Assembly (NCBI GenBank): GCA_001896555.1
Contig: MPOS01000061.1
Span: forward strand, 1 to 62,928
From: Candidatus Phosphitivorax anaerolimi
GTDB lineage: Bacteria; Desulfobacterota; Desulfomonilia; UBA1062
Reading direction: 5' to 3'
DNA: 62,928 nt
How positions within the stretch are numbered: position 1 is the stretch's first letter; every line of letters starts with the position of its first letter. A program made the position numbers and the translations under genes. This document shows positions 53,140-62,793 of the stretch, piece by piece. The notes under the pieces were generated by a model that was given only the letters and a program-made list of their open reading frames with translations, was not told where the DNA came from and searched no databases.

Positions 53140-54986
53140 ATAAGCAAACCATCCTTACTGTGATAATCGGCCTGCTGTTGTTGCCCGCATCGGGGTTCGG
53201 GCTGACCATCAAGAGCGTGGACTTCATGACCGTGGAGTCCAAGTCGCGTCTGCAGATCGGCCTCGATGGAAAGGCGACCTTCGACGTGAAGCGCGACGGA
53301 GACAACTTGAGCCTCTTCATCGACAACGCCAGCATCTCAAAACAGCTCGCCCGTCCCTTTATCACCAGGGAGTTCGAGACCGCGGTGGAGCAGATCCTCC
53401 CCAGGCAACAGGGAGGCTCGGTGGTCTTCGACATCGCCATGAAACAGATCGTCCCCTACTTTGTTTCCCAGGACAACGATCTCCTCATCATGGACTTCGA
53501 CATCCCCGAGTGGGCACGAAAGCAGGAGCAGAAAAATCAGGGTACCGTGACCGTGGTTCAGGCGGCTGCAGCATCGCCCATGCCCGCACAGGAAGCCAGG
53601 CAAATAAAGCCGCTCGCTGCGCCGGTAAGCGCAACCCCTTCCATGCTCAAGGGAAGCGACCTGGCCCAGCGGTCGTTCATTGAACCCCAGTATACCGGCG
53701 AGCGTATATCGCTGGATTTCCAGAATGCTGACATTCACAATGTCCTGAGGATCATCGCCGACGTGAGCGGGCTCAACATCGTCACCTCGGATGAGGTGAA
53801 GGGCAACATCACCATCCGGCTCAAAAACATCCCCTGGGATCAGGCCCTGGACGTGGTACTGGAAAGCAAGGACCTGGGAAAGATGGCAGTGGGCAACGTG
53901 GTGAGGATCGATGCGGCCGACAAGATCAAGAAATCCCAGGAAAGGAAGCTCGAATCGCTCAAGACCGAAGAGCAGCTCGAGCCCCTTGTCACCTCGGTAA
54001 TCCCCGTGAACTTCGCCAAGGCATCCGAAATCGCCGGAACCATCAAGGGCAAGGAAGTCGGTCTGGTGTCCGACCGGGGAAGCATCACCGCGGAAGACAG
54101 GACCAATGTCCTCATTGTCAAGGATATCAAGAAGAACGTGGATGACATCCATACCATGGTCAAACGGCTCGACAGGGCAACACCCCAGGTGCTCATTGCA
54201 GCCCGGATCGTGCAGGCCGACAGCGACTTCACCAAAGGCCTCGGCGTCCAATGGGGCGGCTCCTGGAGAAACCAGTCCGACCGGACCCACTTCGGCCTGA
54301 GCGGTGTGAACACCGGGGCCGCCAGAAGCCTCTTCAGTCCCACTGTGACACCCGGCGGAAGACCCGCATGGACGACCGCCACAGTGCCCCAGCCCTCTCT
54401 TGCCGTGAATTTCCCCACCAACCAGGCAGCGGGATTCGGCATCACGGTGGGACGGCTCGCAGGGTCCGCCTTTGATCTCGACCTCAGGCTGGACATCGGC
54501 GAGACCATCGGAAGCGCCGAGGTGATCGCGCGGCCCAAGATCGTCACCATGGACAACAAAAAGGCGGTCATCCGCCAGGGCGAGAAGTACCCCTACGTGG
54601 TCCGTGACGACGATGGCCAGCTCTCCACCGAGCTGAAAGACATCGAGCTGGTGCTTGAGGTGACCCCGCGGATCGCCTTTGACGGAAGCGTGAACATGGA
54701 GATCTCGGTCAAGAGAAACGCCATCGGTTCCATCGTCAACTCCCTGGGCGATCCCAGTATCGCCTCCCGTGAAGCTCAGACAGAGGTTCTCGTGAGAAAC
54801 GGCGAAACCTCGGTCATCGGCGGCATCATCGAGGAAGAAGAACGCATGAATATCCAGCGCGTTCCCTTCCTTGGGAAACTGCCTGTGGTCGGCTTGCTCT
54901 TCAGCGGCAAAACCCAGGACAGGGCCAAGAAAGAGCTCCTGATCTTCATCACCCCGCAGGTCCTCGAACCGGTGGCTATGAATTAG
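53136..54986 (+). CDS. pilQ: Type IV pilus secretin PilQ
   Basis: The 616-residue outer-membrane channel has a signal peptide, one AMIN-type N-terminal domain (about 22-120), a linker, STN/N-domains (SLDFQNADIHNVLRIIADVSGLNIVTSDEVKGN), and the secretin domain. The secretin domain carries VLIAARIVQADSDFTKGLGVQWG, RPKIVTMDNKKAVIRQGEKYPY and VPFLGKLPVVGLLFSG. It is shorter than many PilQ because only one AMIN domain is present. Pilus fibres exit through it. It ends the pilMNOPQ operon, with a strong terminator eight bases downstream. Motor and pilin genes are not in the window. Confidence 0.96.
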   Translation: MNKQTILTVIIGLLLLPASGFGLTIKSVDFMTVESKSRLQIGLDGKATFDVKRDGDNLSLFIDNASISKQLARPFITREFETAVEQILPRQQGGSVVFDIAMKQIVPYFVSQDNDLLIMDFDIPEWARKQEQKNQGTVTVVQAAAASPMPAQEARQIKPLAAPVSATPSMLKGSDLAQRSFIEPQYTGERISLDFQNADIHNVLRIIADVSGLNIVTSDEVKGNITIRLKNIPWDQALDVVLESKDLGKMAVGNVVRIDAADKIKKSQERKLESLKTEEQLEPLVTSVIPVNFAKASEIAGTIKGKEVGLVSDRGSITAEDRTNVLIVKDIKKNVDDIHTMVKRLDRATPQVLIAARIVQADSDFTKGLGVQWGGSWRNQSDRTHFGLSGVNTGAARSLFSPTVTPGGRPAWTTATVPQPSLAVNFPTNQAAGFGITVGRLAGSAFDLDLRLDIGETIGSAEVIARPKIVTMDNKKAVIRQGEKYPYVVRDDDGQLSTELKDIELVLEVTPRIAFDGSVNMEISVKRNAIGSIVNSLGDPSIASREAQTEVLVRNGETSVIGGIIEEEERMNIQRVPFLGKLPVVGLLFSGKTQDRAKKELLIFITPQVLEPVAMN

Positions 54987-54993
54987 CAGTTAC

Positions 54994-55036
54994 GAGAGAC
55001 CGTGCCCCTTAAGTGAGCGGGCACGGTCTCTCTTTT
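54994..55036 (+). terminator. Intrinsic terminator after pilQ
   Basis: GAGAGACCGTGCCC (54994-55007) pairs over 14 bases with GGGCACGGTCTCTC (55019-55032), loop of 11, followed by TTTT. This is the strongest terminator in the window and ends the pil operon. Confidence 0.9.
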
Positions 55037-55260
55037 GATCCACACCTCATCCCTCACCAAATCAGGATCCCACAAAAAAGCCTTACCTCTCGATACGCCT
55101 AAAGGATACCCACATCTGCAGATGGATTCCGGCTGCCGTCACTGAAAAGATCACCGGGCGTACCATGCCGGACGCATGCCTGCATGGATATGGACATGTC
55201 CCCGGATGCTATTATCCATGATCAGCACACCTGCGCTGACGGGTGGATGGGAGATCCGCA
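55037..55260. other. Intergenic region between the pil and ftsH operons
   Basis: No gene is seen between the pilQ terminator and the promoter at 55261. The sequence has moderate GC content without long repeats. Confidence 0.4.
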
Positions 55261-55290
55261 TTGACAGAACCACCGGTTCGTTACTATATG
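55261..55290 (+). promoter_or_regulatory. Sigma-70 promoter of the ftsH-region operon
   Basis: A perfect TTGACA (55261-55266) and TATATG (55285-55290) are 18 bases apart, 32 bases before the first start codon of the downstream run. The good hexamers suggest constitutive expression. Confidence 0.65.
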
Positions 55291-55321
55291 GTATGTATCC
55301 ATATCAAGAGGAGAATTGTTC

Positions 55322-55945
55322 ATGGCAAAGACGACGAGAAAAGACCTTTTGAATGCGCCCGATGAGTTCATCACCACCACCAGGTCCACCATACAGTGGA
55401 TCAAGGAGAACCCCACGCGGTTTATCACCCTGGTGACCATCGTGGTCGTCGTCTTGGCGAGCGGCATTGGTTTCTATTCCTGGAAAACGGGCAGGGAACG
55501 TTCGGCCATGAGCGCGTTGAGCAGCGCGGGAGACAATCCTCAGATCACCGCGGATCTGGCGCAGAGCTATGCCGACACCAAGGCGGGCAAACTCGCACGT
55601 CTGAGACTCGCATCTTTATCGTACAGAGAGAAAAACTCATCGGCCGCCATCGACCATGCACAGGAATTTATCAACGACTGGGGGCAGAAAGACATTTTTC
55701 ACTGGCAGGCAATACTGATCCTGGCAGCCGCTCATCTCGACCGTCAGCAGCCGGAAAGGGCTCTGGAGTATCTCTCGAAGGCCCTTGTGAGCATGCCGGA
55801 GAACTATCGCGATCAGGCCCTCTTCTATAAGGCCAACGCTCTCATAGCTCTGGGCAGGCACCAGGAGGCGGCGGAAACGCTCGCCCAGGTATCGGAGAGT
55901 TATCGCGACATCATCCTGCCGGCACTTGCATCCTTAGAGAACTAA
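55322..55945 (+). CDS. Single-pass membrane TPR-like protein (YfgM-like)
   Basis: The 207-residue protein has a basic cytoplasmic start, a membrane helix at about 34-52 ([21 protein letters not shown]), and a periplasmic helical repeat region resembling TPRs ([41 protein letters not shown]). The layout is that of YfgM/TPR_21 proteins, which act with periplasmic chaperones near the SecYEG translocon in E. coli. A role here is inferred only by architecture. GAGGAG precedes ATG 55322. It is 20 bases upstream of ftsH and shares its promoter. Confidence 0.75.
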   Translation: MAKTTRKDLLNAPDEFITTTRSTIQWIKENPTRFITLVTIVVVVLASGIGFYSWKTGRERSAMSALSSAGDNPQITADLAQSYADTKAGKLARLRLASLSYREKNSSAAIDHAQEFINDWGQKDIFHWQAILILAAAHLDRQQPERALEYLSKALVSMPENYRDQALFYKANALIALGRHQEAAETLAQVSESYRDIILPALASLEN

Positions 55946-55965
55946 CTATCAAGGAGAACTTTACT

Positions 55966-57786
55966 TTGACACCAGACAACAAGTCCCTGAAAAATGGGAA
56001 CGGTACAATCAAAAATATTGCCCTATGGGTAGTCATCGCCTTGATCATGGTGATGCTCTTTCACCTTTTCAATCAACCCGCAAGCGAGGCGACAACTTTT
56101 GCCTATAGCGAGTTCATCGAGATGGTGGACAAGGGCGAGATCAAGGAGGTCGTGATCCAGGGCAACGAGATCAAGGGAAGCCTGACCGACGGCACCCCGT
56201 TTGAAACCTATGTGCCGAACGAGGCGAGAATCGTGGAGAGGCTGACGGAAAAGAATATCATGATCTCGGCCAAGCCCAGCGACGACTCACCCTGGTACAT
56301 GTCCGTGCTCATCTCGTGGATCCCCATGCTGCTGCTCGTAGGGGTGTGGATATTCTTCATGCGCCAGATGCAGGCGGGCGGCACCAAGGCCATGAGCTTC
56401 GGCAGGAGCAAGGCTAAGCTCATGTCCCAGGACAAAATCAAGATCACCTTTGCCGATGTGGCGGGCGTAAACGAGGCAAAGGAAGAACTGGAGGAGATCA
56501 TCGAGTTTCTCAAGGAGCCCAAGCGGTTCACCTCGCTCGGCGGGCGGATCCCCAAGGGGGTGCTCCTGCTCGGGCCTCCGGGCACCGGCAAGACCCTGCT
56601 GGCAAAGGCCGTGGCCGGTGAGGCCGGCGTGCCCTTTTTCAGCATGTCGGGCTCGGACTTCGTGGAAATGTTCGTCGGCGTAGGCGCGTCGCGGGTCCGT
56701 GATCTCTTTGCCCAGGGCAAACAGCATGCGCCCTGCATCATCTTTATCGACGAGATCGATGCCGTGGGAAGGCACCGGGGCGCGGGCCTGGGCGGCGGAC
56801 ACGATGAGCGCGAACAGACGCTCAACCAGCTCCTGGTGGAGATGGACGGGTTCGAATCAAACGAGGGCGTCATACTCATGGCCGCCACCAACCGGCCCGA
56901 TGTGCTCGACCCGGCGCTTCTGCGTCCCGGGCGTTTCGACCGCCAGGTAGTGGTGGCAAGTCCTGATGTCAAGGGCAGGGAAGGAATCCTCAAGGTACAC
57001 TGCCGGAACATCCCTCTTGCAGAGGACGTAAACCTCCAGGTGCTTGCAAAGGCTACACCCGGGTTCTCGGGTGCCGACCTGTCCAACCTCGTCAACGAGG
57101 CGGCGCTGCTCGCTGCACGCAAGAAGCGCAACCAGGTGAGCATGGAGGATCTGGAGATGGCCAAAGACAAGGTGCTCATGGGCGTGGAGCGCAAGAGCAT
57201 GGTCATCTCGGAAGAGGAGAAAAACGCCACCGCGTACCACGAGGCAGGTCATGCCCTGGTGGCCAAGAAGCTGCCCAATGCCGATCCGGTCTACAAGGTG
57301 AGCATCATCCCCCGGGGAAGGGCCATGGGCGTGACCCAGCAGCTCCCCATCGACGACAGGCACACCTACAAGAAGGACTATCTCCTGGCAACCATCTCTG
57401 TGCTCATGGGAGGCAGGGTCGCCGAAGAGGTCGCCTTGGGATGCCTGACCACCGGTGCGGGCAATGACATCGAGCGGGCCAGTGACATGGCTCGCCACAT
57501 GGTCACCGAATGGGGAATGAGCTCGCTGGGCCCGCTGAGCTTTGGCAAGGTCGAGCAGGAGATGTTCCTGGGCAGAGAGATCTCCAAGCGCGTGGACTAT
57601 AGCGAACTCACGGCACAGAAGATCGACGAGGAGATCAAGGCCATTATCACGGGCTGCTACGAGAAGACGAAAGAGATCATCACCGAGAATATCGATGCCC
57701 TGCACAGGATAGCGAAACGGCTGCTGGAGAAAGAGATCCTTGATGGCGCCGAGATCGACAAGATCATCCAGGAAGGGACTGCCTAG
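55966..57786 (+). CDS. ftsH: ATP-dependent zinc metalloprotease FtsH
   Basis: The 606-residue protein has two N-terminal membrane helices (about 17-36 and 105-125) around a small periplasmic domain, and an AAA+ ATPase (Walker A GPPGTGKT near 202-209, Walker [19 protein letters not shown] region [20 protein letters not shown]). The zinc-protease domain has HEAGH at 425-429. It degrades misfolded membrane proteins and short-lived regulators in the inner membrane. TTG is the start, after AAGGAGAA. The folP gene overlaps its end. Confidence 0.97.
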   Translation: MTPDNKSLKNGNGTIKNIALWVVIALIMVMLFHLFNQPASEATTFAYSEFIEMVDKGEIKEVVIQGNEIKGSLTDGTPFETYVPNEARIVERLTEKNIMISAKPSDDSPWYMSVLISWIPMLLLVGVWIFFMRQMQAGGTKAMSFGRSKAKLMSQDKIKITFADVAGVNEAKEELEEIIEFLKEPKRFTSLGGRIPKGVLLLGPPGTGKTLLAKAVAGEAGVPFFSMSGSDFVEMFVGVGASRVRDLFAQGKQHAPCIIFIDEIDAVGRHRGAGLGGGHDEREQTLNQLLVEMDGFESNEGVILMAATNRPDVLDPALLRPGRFDRQVVVASPDVKGREGILKVHCRNIPLAEDVNLQVLAKATPGFSGADLSNLVNEAALLAARKKRNQVSMEDLEMAKDKVLMGVERKSMVISEEEKNATAYHEAGHALVAKKLPNADPVYKVSIIPRGRAMGVTQQLPIDDRHTYKKDYLLATISVLMGGRVAEEVALGCLTTGAGNDIERASDMARHMVTEWGMSSLGPLSFGKVEQEMFLGREISKRVDYSELTAQKIDEEIKAIITGCYEKTKEIITENIDALHRIAKRLLEKEILDGAEIDKIIQEGTA

Positions 57787-58966
57787 AGCCAGGCTCCTTA
57801 CGGGAGCGAACGGGCAGGACATCCTTTCGTGCGGCGCCGACCCGGCCTCGATCCCCTACATGGAGCCAAAGCTCCATCACCGGAATCTCCTCATTCAGGG
57901 GGTAAAGCTCTACGCCGCCAACATCCTCAAGCAGAGTATGCTCTCCCTGGGCGGCGACGCGGCTGTTCACCGGGGGGCCATCTCGGGCAAGGTCGACGTC
58001 TCCGACTGCCTCATCATGGGCGACCTTAGGCACTACCGGCTCCTGGTGGAAAAGCTGAAGCACCAGCCGGGCATGGCAGACCTGGCAGGGCTGATCGAGC
58101 AGCAGGTCTTTGCGGACAGCCGGGGTTTGAGCCTTAAACTCCTCGGAAAAGAATATCATTGGCCCGACACCCCGGTGATCATGGGGGTGCTCAATGTTAC
58201 CCCTGACTCGTTCTCGGACGGCGGGGCATGGCTCGATCCGGAAAAAGCCGTCGATCATGCCCTGGACATGGTGCACTCAGGGGCGGGCATCGTGGATGTC
58301 GGGGGAGAATCTACGCGGCCCGGCGCGCGGCAGATCAGCGTGGATGACGAGATCGCCCGGGTCGTGCCGGTCATCAAAAAGATCGCATCCAGGATCGATG
58401 CTCCCGTGAGCATCGATACGAGGAACGCCCCGGTTGCCAGGGCAGCGATCGATGCCGGGGCGTCCATTGTCAACGACGTCAGTGCATTGAGACATGACCC
58501 ATCCATGCTCGAGGTCGTCCGGAGCACCGGAGCGGGCATCATCCTGATGCATATGCGGGGAACACCCGAAACCATGCAGAACCACACCTCCTACCGCGAC
58601 ATCGTCAGTGAAATCTATGCCTTTCTGGACGGGCAGATCGAGCAATGCCTTCAGGCCGGCGTCGATCCCCGTTCCATACTGGCTGATCCGGGCATCGGGT
58701 TGTTCGGGAAGGACCTTGCCGGGAACCTGCGGCTCATCCACCATATCGACGAGTTCGCATCACTGGGGGTGCCGGTGGTGCTCGGCCACTCAAGAAAGTC
58801 GTTTATCGGGACCGCTCTGGATGTACCGGTCCATGAACGGCAGGAAGGCACGGATGCAGTGAGTGCGTGGGCGGCAATCCAGGGTGTGCATGTCCTGCGC
58901 GTGCACGATGTCAGGCGCACCTCCCGCATCAGGGATATGATCCTGGCCATCAGGAGGGGTGCATGA
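57743..58966 (+). CDS. folP: Dihydropteroate synthase FolP, N-terminally extended
   Basis: Residues from about 135 form the classic DHPS TIM barrel: [53 protein letters not shown] and [10 protein letters not shown]. It condenses pterin pyrophosphate with p-aminobenzoate in folate synthesis and is the sulfonamide target. An N-terminal module ([25 protein letters not shown]) is shared with deltaproteobacterial DHPS. The start is uncertain. ATG 57743 has an AAAGAG site and overlaps ftsH by 44 bases, while a start at ATG 57860 would cut into the conserved module. It is coupled to acpS by ATGA. Confidence 0.93.
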   Translation: MAPRSTRSSRKGLPRARLLTGANGQDILSCGADPASIPYMEPKLHHRNLLIQGVKLYAANILKQSMLSLGGDAAVHRGAISGKVDVSDCLIMGDLRHYRLLVEKLKHQPGMADLAGLIEQQVFADSRGLSLKLLGKEYHWPDTPVIMGVLNVTPDSFSDGGAWLDPEKAVDHALDMVHSGAGIVDVGGESTRPGARQISVDDEIARVVPVIKKIASRIDAPVSIDTRNAPVARAAIDAGASIVNDVSALRHDPSMLEVVRSTGAGIILMHMRGTPETMQNHTSYRDIVSEIYAFLDGQIEQCLQAGVDPRSILADPGIGLFGKDLAGNLRLIHHIDEFASLGVPVVLGHSRKSFIGTALDVPVHERQEGTDAVSAWAAIQGVHVLRVHDVRRTSRIRDMILAIRRGA

Positions 58967-59352
58967 TCGCCGGGGTGGGTATCGATGTCGTCGATGTTAC
59001 ACGGATAGACGCCCTCCTGGAAAAATACGCTGAACGATTTCAGCAAAGGGTGTTCACTCAGGATGAGATCCTCTACTGCCGGGCCAGGAGCAACCCCGGT
59101 CTGCATTTCGCTGCACGCTTCGCAGCCAAGGAGGCAGCCGTCAAGGCCCTGGGCACCGGCATCGGCCAGGGGATACGGTTCAGAGACATCGAGATCGTCC
59201 CAACCCAGGGTGTTCCAAAGATCCTCTTCCACAACAGGGCGCGGGAGTATGCCGACGATATCGGCGTCTCTGCGGTCCATGTGAGCATCTCACACGAGCG
59301 TCTCACCGCGGTTGCCGTAGTCATCCTGGAAAAGAGTGAGACCCCATGGTGA
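58963..59352 (+). CDS. acpS: Holo-[acyl-carrier-protein] synthase AcpS
   Basis: The 129-residue enzyme has the phosphopantetheinyl-transferase motifs GVGIDVVDVTRI (metal-binding Asp) and FAAKEAAVKALGTG (catalytic KEA). It transfers 4'-phosphopantetheine from CoA to acyl carrier protein for fatty acid synthesis. AGGAGGGG precedes the ATG, which overlaps the folP stop by four bases. The end overlaps tsaE by seven. Confidence 0.95.
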   Translation: MIAGVGIDVVDVTRIDALLEKYAERFQQRVFTQDEILYCRARSNPGLHFAARFAAKEAAVKALGTGIGQGIRFRDIEIVPTQGVPKILFHNRAREYADDIGVSAVHVSISHERLTAVAVVILEKSETPW

Positions 59353-59798
59353 GACAAACCTGTATCACGAACAGCCCCGAGCAGACCTTCGAGCTGGGAA
59401 GGAAGCTCGGCGAGAAGTTGAAAGGGGGAGAGATCATCCTCCTCCACGGCGACCTCGGTGCGGGAAAGACCCTCTTCACCAAAGGGCTCGCACAGGGGCT
59501 CGGGGTTGAGGACCCCTCTCTTGTGGTGAGCCCCAGCTTCACCCTGGTGAACATCTACAAGGCGAGGCTTGACATCGTTCATGGAGATCTTTATAGGCTA
59601 GATGCTGACGCAGTGTATGAGCTGGGTCTGGAAGATTATATGGATCAGGAACACGTATTGATCATCGAGTGGGCTGAGAAGGCAGGCGACTTTTTCACGG
59701 GAGACGTCCTCGACATTACCATCGAACACATCGGGGAGTCTTCCAGAGCGTTTACCGTTGAGTCAGATCGCAGATACCTCGACACCGATTGTATCTGA
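59346..59798 (+). CDS. tsaE: tRNA threonylcarbamoyladenosine biosynthesis ATPase TsaE
   Basis: The 150-residue P-loop protein has HGDLGAGKTLFTKG (Walker A), SPSFTLVN, and the late LIIEWAEKAG element of TsaE. It works with TsaB and TsaD to make t6A37 in ANN-decoding tRNAs, the substrate MtaB (encoded at 42-43 kb here) modifies further. It overlaps acpS by seven bases. The last few residues are longer than usual but unremarkable. Confidence 0.94.
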   Translation: MVRQTCITNSPEQTFELGRKLGEKLKGGEIILLHGDLGAGKTLFTKGLAQGLGVEDPSLVVSPSFTLVNIYKARLDIVHGDLYRLDADAVYELGLEDYMDQEHVLIIEWAEKAGDFFTGDVLDITIEHIGESSRAFTVESDRRYLDTDCI

Positions 59799-59890
59799 TC
59801 CCCTCCCGGACGGTTCTGTTTCTCAAGGGAATCACTGCCGCCAGAGGCTTGCACGAATCCTGTTCCTGGCAAAGAAAGGGAAGATGCTCC

Positions 59891-61135
59891 ATGGCAGTAA
59901 TCGTTCAGAAATACGGCGGGACCTCGGTGGGAAGCCTGGAGAAAATCCGGCGGGTCGCCGAGAAGATCGCCAAGCGCCATCGTGAAGGCAACCAGGTAGC
60001 CGTGGTGGTCTCCGCCATGGCCGGTGAGACCGACAGGCTCATCAGGCTCGCCCGCGATCTCTCCGAGAGGCCCGACAGAAGAGAGTTGGACGTCCTGGTG
60101 TCCACCGGAGAGCAGGTTACCATATCGCTCCTGGCCATGGCCCTGAAGGACCTGGGAGCCCCCGCCCGCTCGTTTCTGGCGCACCAGATCTGCATCTTCA
60201 CCGACAACGCCTATACCAAGGCCCGCATAACCAGGATCGAGACCGACCGCATCAGCAGAGCCCTCGAGTCGGGTGAGATCGCCGTGGTTGCGGGCTTTCA
60301 GGGCATCACAGAGGAAAGAGAGATCACCACGCTGGGCCGCGGAGGCTCGGACACCTCGGCTGTGGCGCTGGCCGCCGTGCTGAAAGCCGACGTGTGTGAG
60401 ATCTACACCGATGTCGATGGCGTGTACACCTGCGACCCCAACATCTGCAACAAGGCACGGAGGCTGGATCGAATCACCTATGACGAGATGCTCGAACTGG
60501 CCTCGCTCGGGGCAAAGGTGCTGCAGACGAGGGCGGTCGAATTCGCGAAGAAGTACCGTGTGCCGATTCTGGTCAAAAGCGCCTTCTCTGATGACGGAGG
60601 CACCCTGACGACCACGGAGGATGAGGATATGGAAAAGGAAGTGGTTTCCGGCATTACCTATGATCGCAACGAGGCGCGGATCACCGTGCTGGGAGTACAG
60701 GACAGGCCGGGAGTGGCGGCAAACATCTTCAAAGCGCTGGCCGATGAGAACATCAATGTGGACATGATCATCCAGAACACCTCGACCGACGGCAAGAGCG
60801 CTGACTTGAGCTTTACGGTCACCAAGACGGACTACGAGAGGACCATGGACATCGTGAGGAAAAAGGCGCCCGAGTTCGGAGCCAGGGATGTGGTCGGGAA
60901 CACCGCCATCGCCAAGCTCTCCATCGTCGGCGTGGGCATGCGATCGCATGCAGGAGTAGCCGCGAGGATGTTCGAGGCCCTGTCTCAGGTGGGGATCAAC
61001 ATCACCATGATATCCACTTCGGAGATCAAGATTTCCTGCGTCATTGACGAGAAGTTTCTGGAGCTGGGCGTTCGCGTGCTCCACGAGGCCTTTGAGCTGG
61101 ATAATGCCGGGGGCGGTATTGTTGAAGAAAATTGA
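59891..61135 (+). CDS. lysC: Aspartate kinase, ACT-domain regulated
   Basis: The 414-residue enzyme starts with IVQKYGGTSVGS and has STGEQVT, GGSDTSAVALAA and YTDVDGVYTCDP in the kinase domain (1-250). Two ACT domains follow (about 262-330 and 342-410), the sites of feedback control, usually by lysine and threonine. It phosphorylates aspartate in the lysine/threonine/methionine pathway. ATG 59891 follows an AAGGGAAG site. It overlaps the citramalate synthase start, indicating coupling. Confidence 0.96.
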   Translation: MAVIVQKYGGTSVGSLEKIRRVAEKIAKRHREGNQVAVVVSAMAGETDRLIRLARDLSERPDRRELDVLVSTGEQVTISLLAMALKDLGAPARSFLAHQICIFTDNAYTKARITRIETDRISRALESGEIAVVAGFQGITEEREITTLGRGGSDTSAVALAAVLKADVCEIYTDVDGVYTCDPNICNKARRLDRITYDEMLELASLGAKVLQTRAVEFAKKYRVPILVKSAFSDDGGTLTTTEDEDMEKEVVSGITYDRNEARITVLGVQDRPGVAANIFKALADENINVDMIIQNTSTDGKSADLSFTVTKTDYERTMDIVRKKAPEFGARDVVGNTAIAKLSIVGVGMRSHAGVAARMFEALSQVGINITMISTSEIKISCVIDEKFLELGVRVLHEAFELDNAGGGIVEEN

Positions 61136-62702
61136 AATATATGACACCACCTTGAGAGACGGCGCACAGTCGAGGGATGTAAACTTCTCGCTCGACGACA
61201 AGCGCGATATCGTCCTGAAGCTCGACCAGCTCGGGCTGGATTTCATCGAGGCGGGATGGCCCGGTGCGAATCCCAAGGATGACTGCCTGTTTGCAAAGAT
61301 TCGTGAAACCGAGCTTCGCTTTTCCCGGGTGTTCGCCTTCGGCAGCACCTGCAGGCCCGGCACCTCGCCTCACCAGGACAGGATGATCAAGGCTATCATC
61401 GATGCCCGTCCGGACGGTGCCACGATCTTCGGAAAGTCGTGGGATATCCACGTCAAAGGCCAGGGAGGCCTGGGGTGCTCTCTGGAAGAGAACCTGCGCA
61501 TCATCCGCGAGACCATCTCCTATCTCTGCGGCATCTTTCCCCTCGTATTCTTCGATGCCGAGCACTTCTTCGACGGATTCAAGCACAATAAAGACTATGC
61601 GCTCGCAACGCTGAAGTCTGCGGCTGAGGGCGGCGCGCATCGGCTCGTGCTTTGCGATACCAATGGCGGCAGCCTCCCCTCGGAGATTGAGGAGATCATG
61701 GGATTCCTGAAAGGCGCCTTCTCCGTGCCGCTGGGCATCCATTGCCACAACGACAGCGATCTTGCCGTGGCCAACTCCATCACGGCGGTGCGCTCGGGAG
61801 CGACCCATGTCCAGGGGACCATCAACGGGCTCGGCGAGCGCTGCGGGAATGCCGATCTGTGTTCCATCATCCCGAACTTAAGCCTCAAGATGGGTCTTCA
61901 GACCATCCCCAGGGAGAGCATGCACCTTCTCAACGAGGTCTCACGGTATGTCTACGATGTCGGCAACCTCTCGCACGACAGCCATCAGCCGTATGTGGGC
62001 GAGTCGGCATTCGCCCACAAGGGAGGCATGCACGTCCACGCCGTGATCGGCGACCCCGCGACCTACGAGCACATCGACCCCTCGCTGGTGGGAAACCAGC
62101 GGCGCATTCTGGTCTCGGAGCAGTCGGGCAAGAGCAACATCATCTACAAGGCACGGCAGTTCAACATCGACCTGGCAAAGGACGACACCACGGCCGGCGA
62201 GATCGTGAAGATCATCAAGGACCTCGAAAACTGCGGGTTCCAGTTCGAGGGAGCAGATGCGTCCTTAGAGCTGCTCATGAACAAGGCCATGGGCAAGCAT
62301 GTCCGCTTTTTCAAGCTGAGGGGCTTTCGGGTCAACACCGAACGCCGCAGCGACGATACCGACCCCATGTCGGAGGCGACCATCATGATCGAGGTCGACG
62401 GCAATGTCGAGCACACCGCAGCCATGGGAAACGGCCCTGTGAACGCCCTGGACAGAGCGCTTCGCAAGGCGCTCAAGAAGTTCTATCCCAGCATCGAGGA
62501 AGTGGAGTTGCTGGACTACAAGGTCCGGGTCATCTCGTCGCGCACGGGCACGGAGTCGGTGGTGCGCGTCCTCATCGAATCAGGAGACAAGAAGGACCAC
62601 TGGAACACCGTGGGGGTGTCGACAAACATCATCGAGGCCTCATGGATGGCGCTGGTGGACAGTATGGACTACAAGCTCTACAAGGATTCCAAAGAGTTAT
62701 AA
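61122..62702 (+). CDS. cimA: Citramalate synthase CimA
   Basis: The 526-residue protein has the DRE-TIM signature IYDTTLRDGAQS, metal ligands in GIHCHNDSDLAVAN, NGLGERCGNADL, and a C-terminal LeuA-type allosteric domain (TEATIMIEVDG..., KVRVISSRTGTESVVRVLIES). Length and motifs match the (R)-citramalate synthase branch (pyruvate plus acetyl-CoA to citramalate), which feeds isoleucine synthesis without threonine deaminase. TTG 61122 follows GGGGGCGG. ATG 61104 is in frame upstream. Confidence 0.93.
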   Translation: MKKIEIYDTTLRDGAQSRDVNFSLDDKRDIVLKLDQLGLDFIEAGWPGANPKDDCLFAKIRETELRFSRVFAFGSTCRPGTSPHQDRMIKAIIDARPDGATIFGKSWDIHVKGQGGLGCSLEENLRIIRETISYLCGIFPLVFFDAEHFFDGFKHNKDYALATLKSAAEGGAHRLVLCDTNGGSLPSEIEEIMGFLKGAFSVPLGIHCHNDSDLAVANSITAVRSGATHVQGTINGLGERCGNADLCSIIPNLSLKMGLQTIPRESMHLLNEVSRYVYDVGNLSHDSHQPYVGESAFAHKGGMHVHAVIGDPATYEHIDPSLVGNQRRILVSEQSGKSNIIYKARQFNIDLAKDDTTAGEIVKIIKDLENCGFQFEGADASLELLMNKAMGKHVRFFKLRGFRVNTERRSDDTDPMSEATIMIEVDGNVEHTAAMGNGPVNALDRALRKALKKFYPSIEEVELLDYKVRVISSRTGTESVVRVLIESGDKKDHWNTVGVSTNIIEASWMALVDSMDYKLYKDSKEL

Positions 62703-62793
62703 TTGTCTATTCATTCTCTTCAAGACCCGCTTCTTTCCTTCCGATAAGTATCGTATAGGAAGAAACACACTCCAGAGGGGAAGGGGCAAACAC

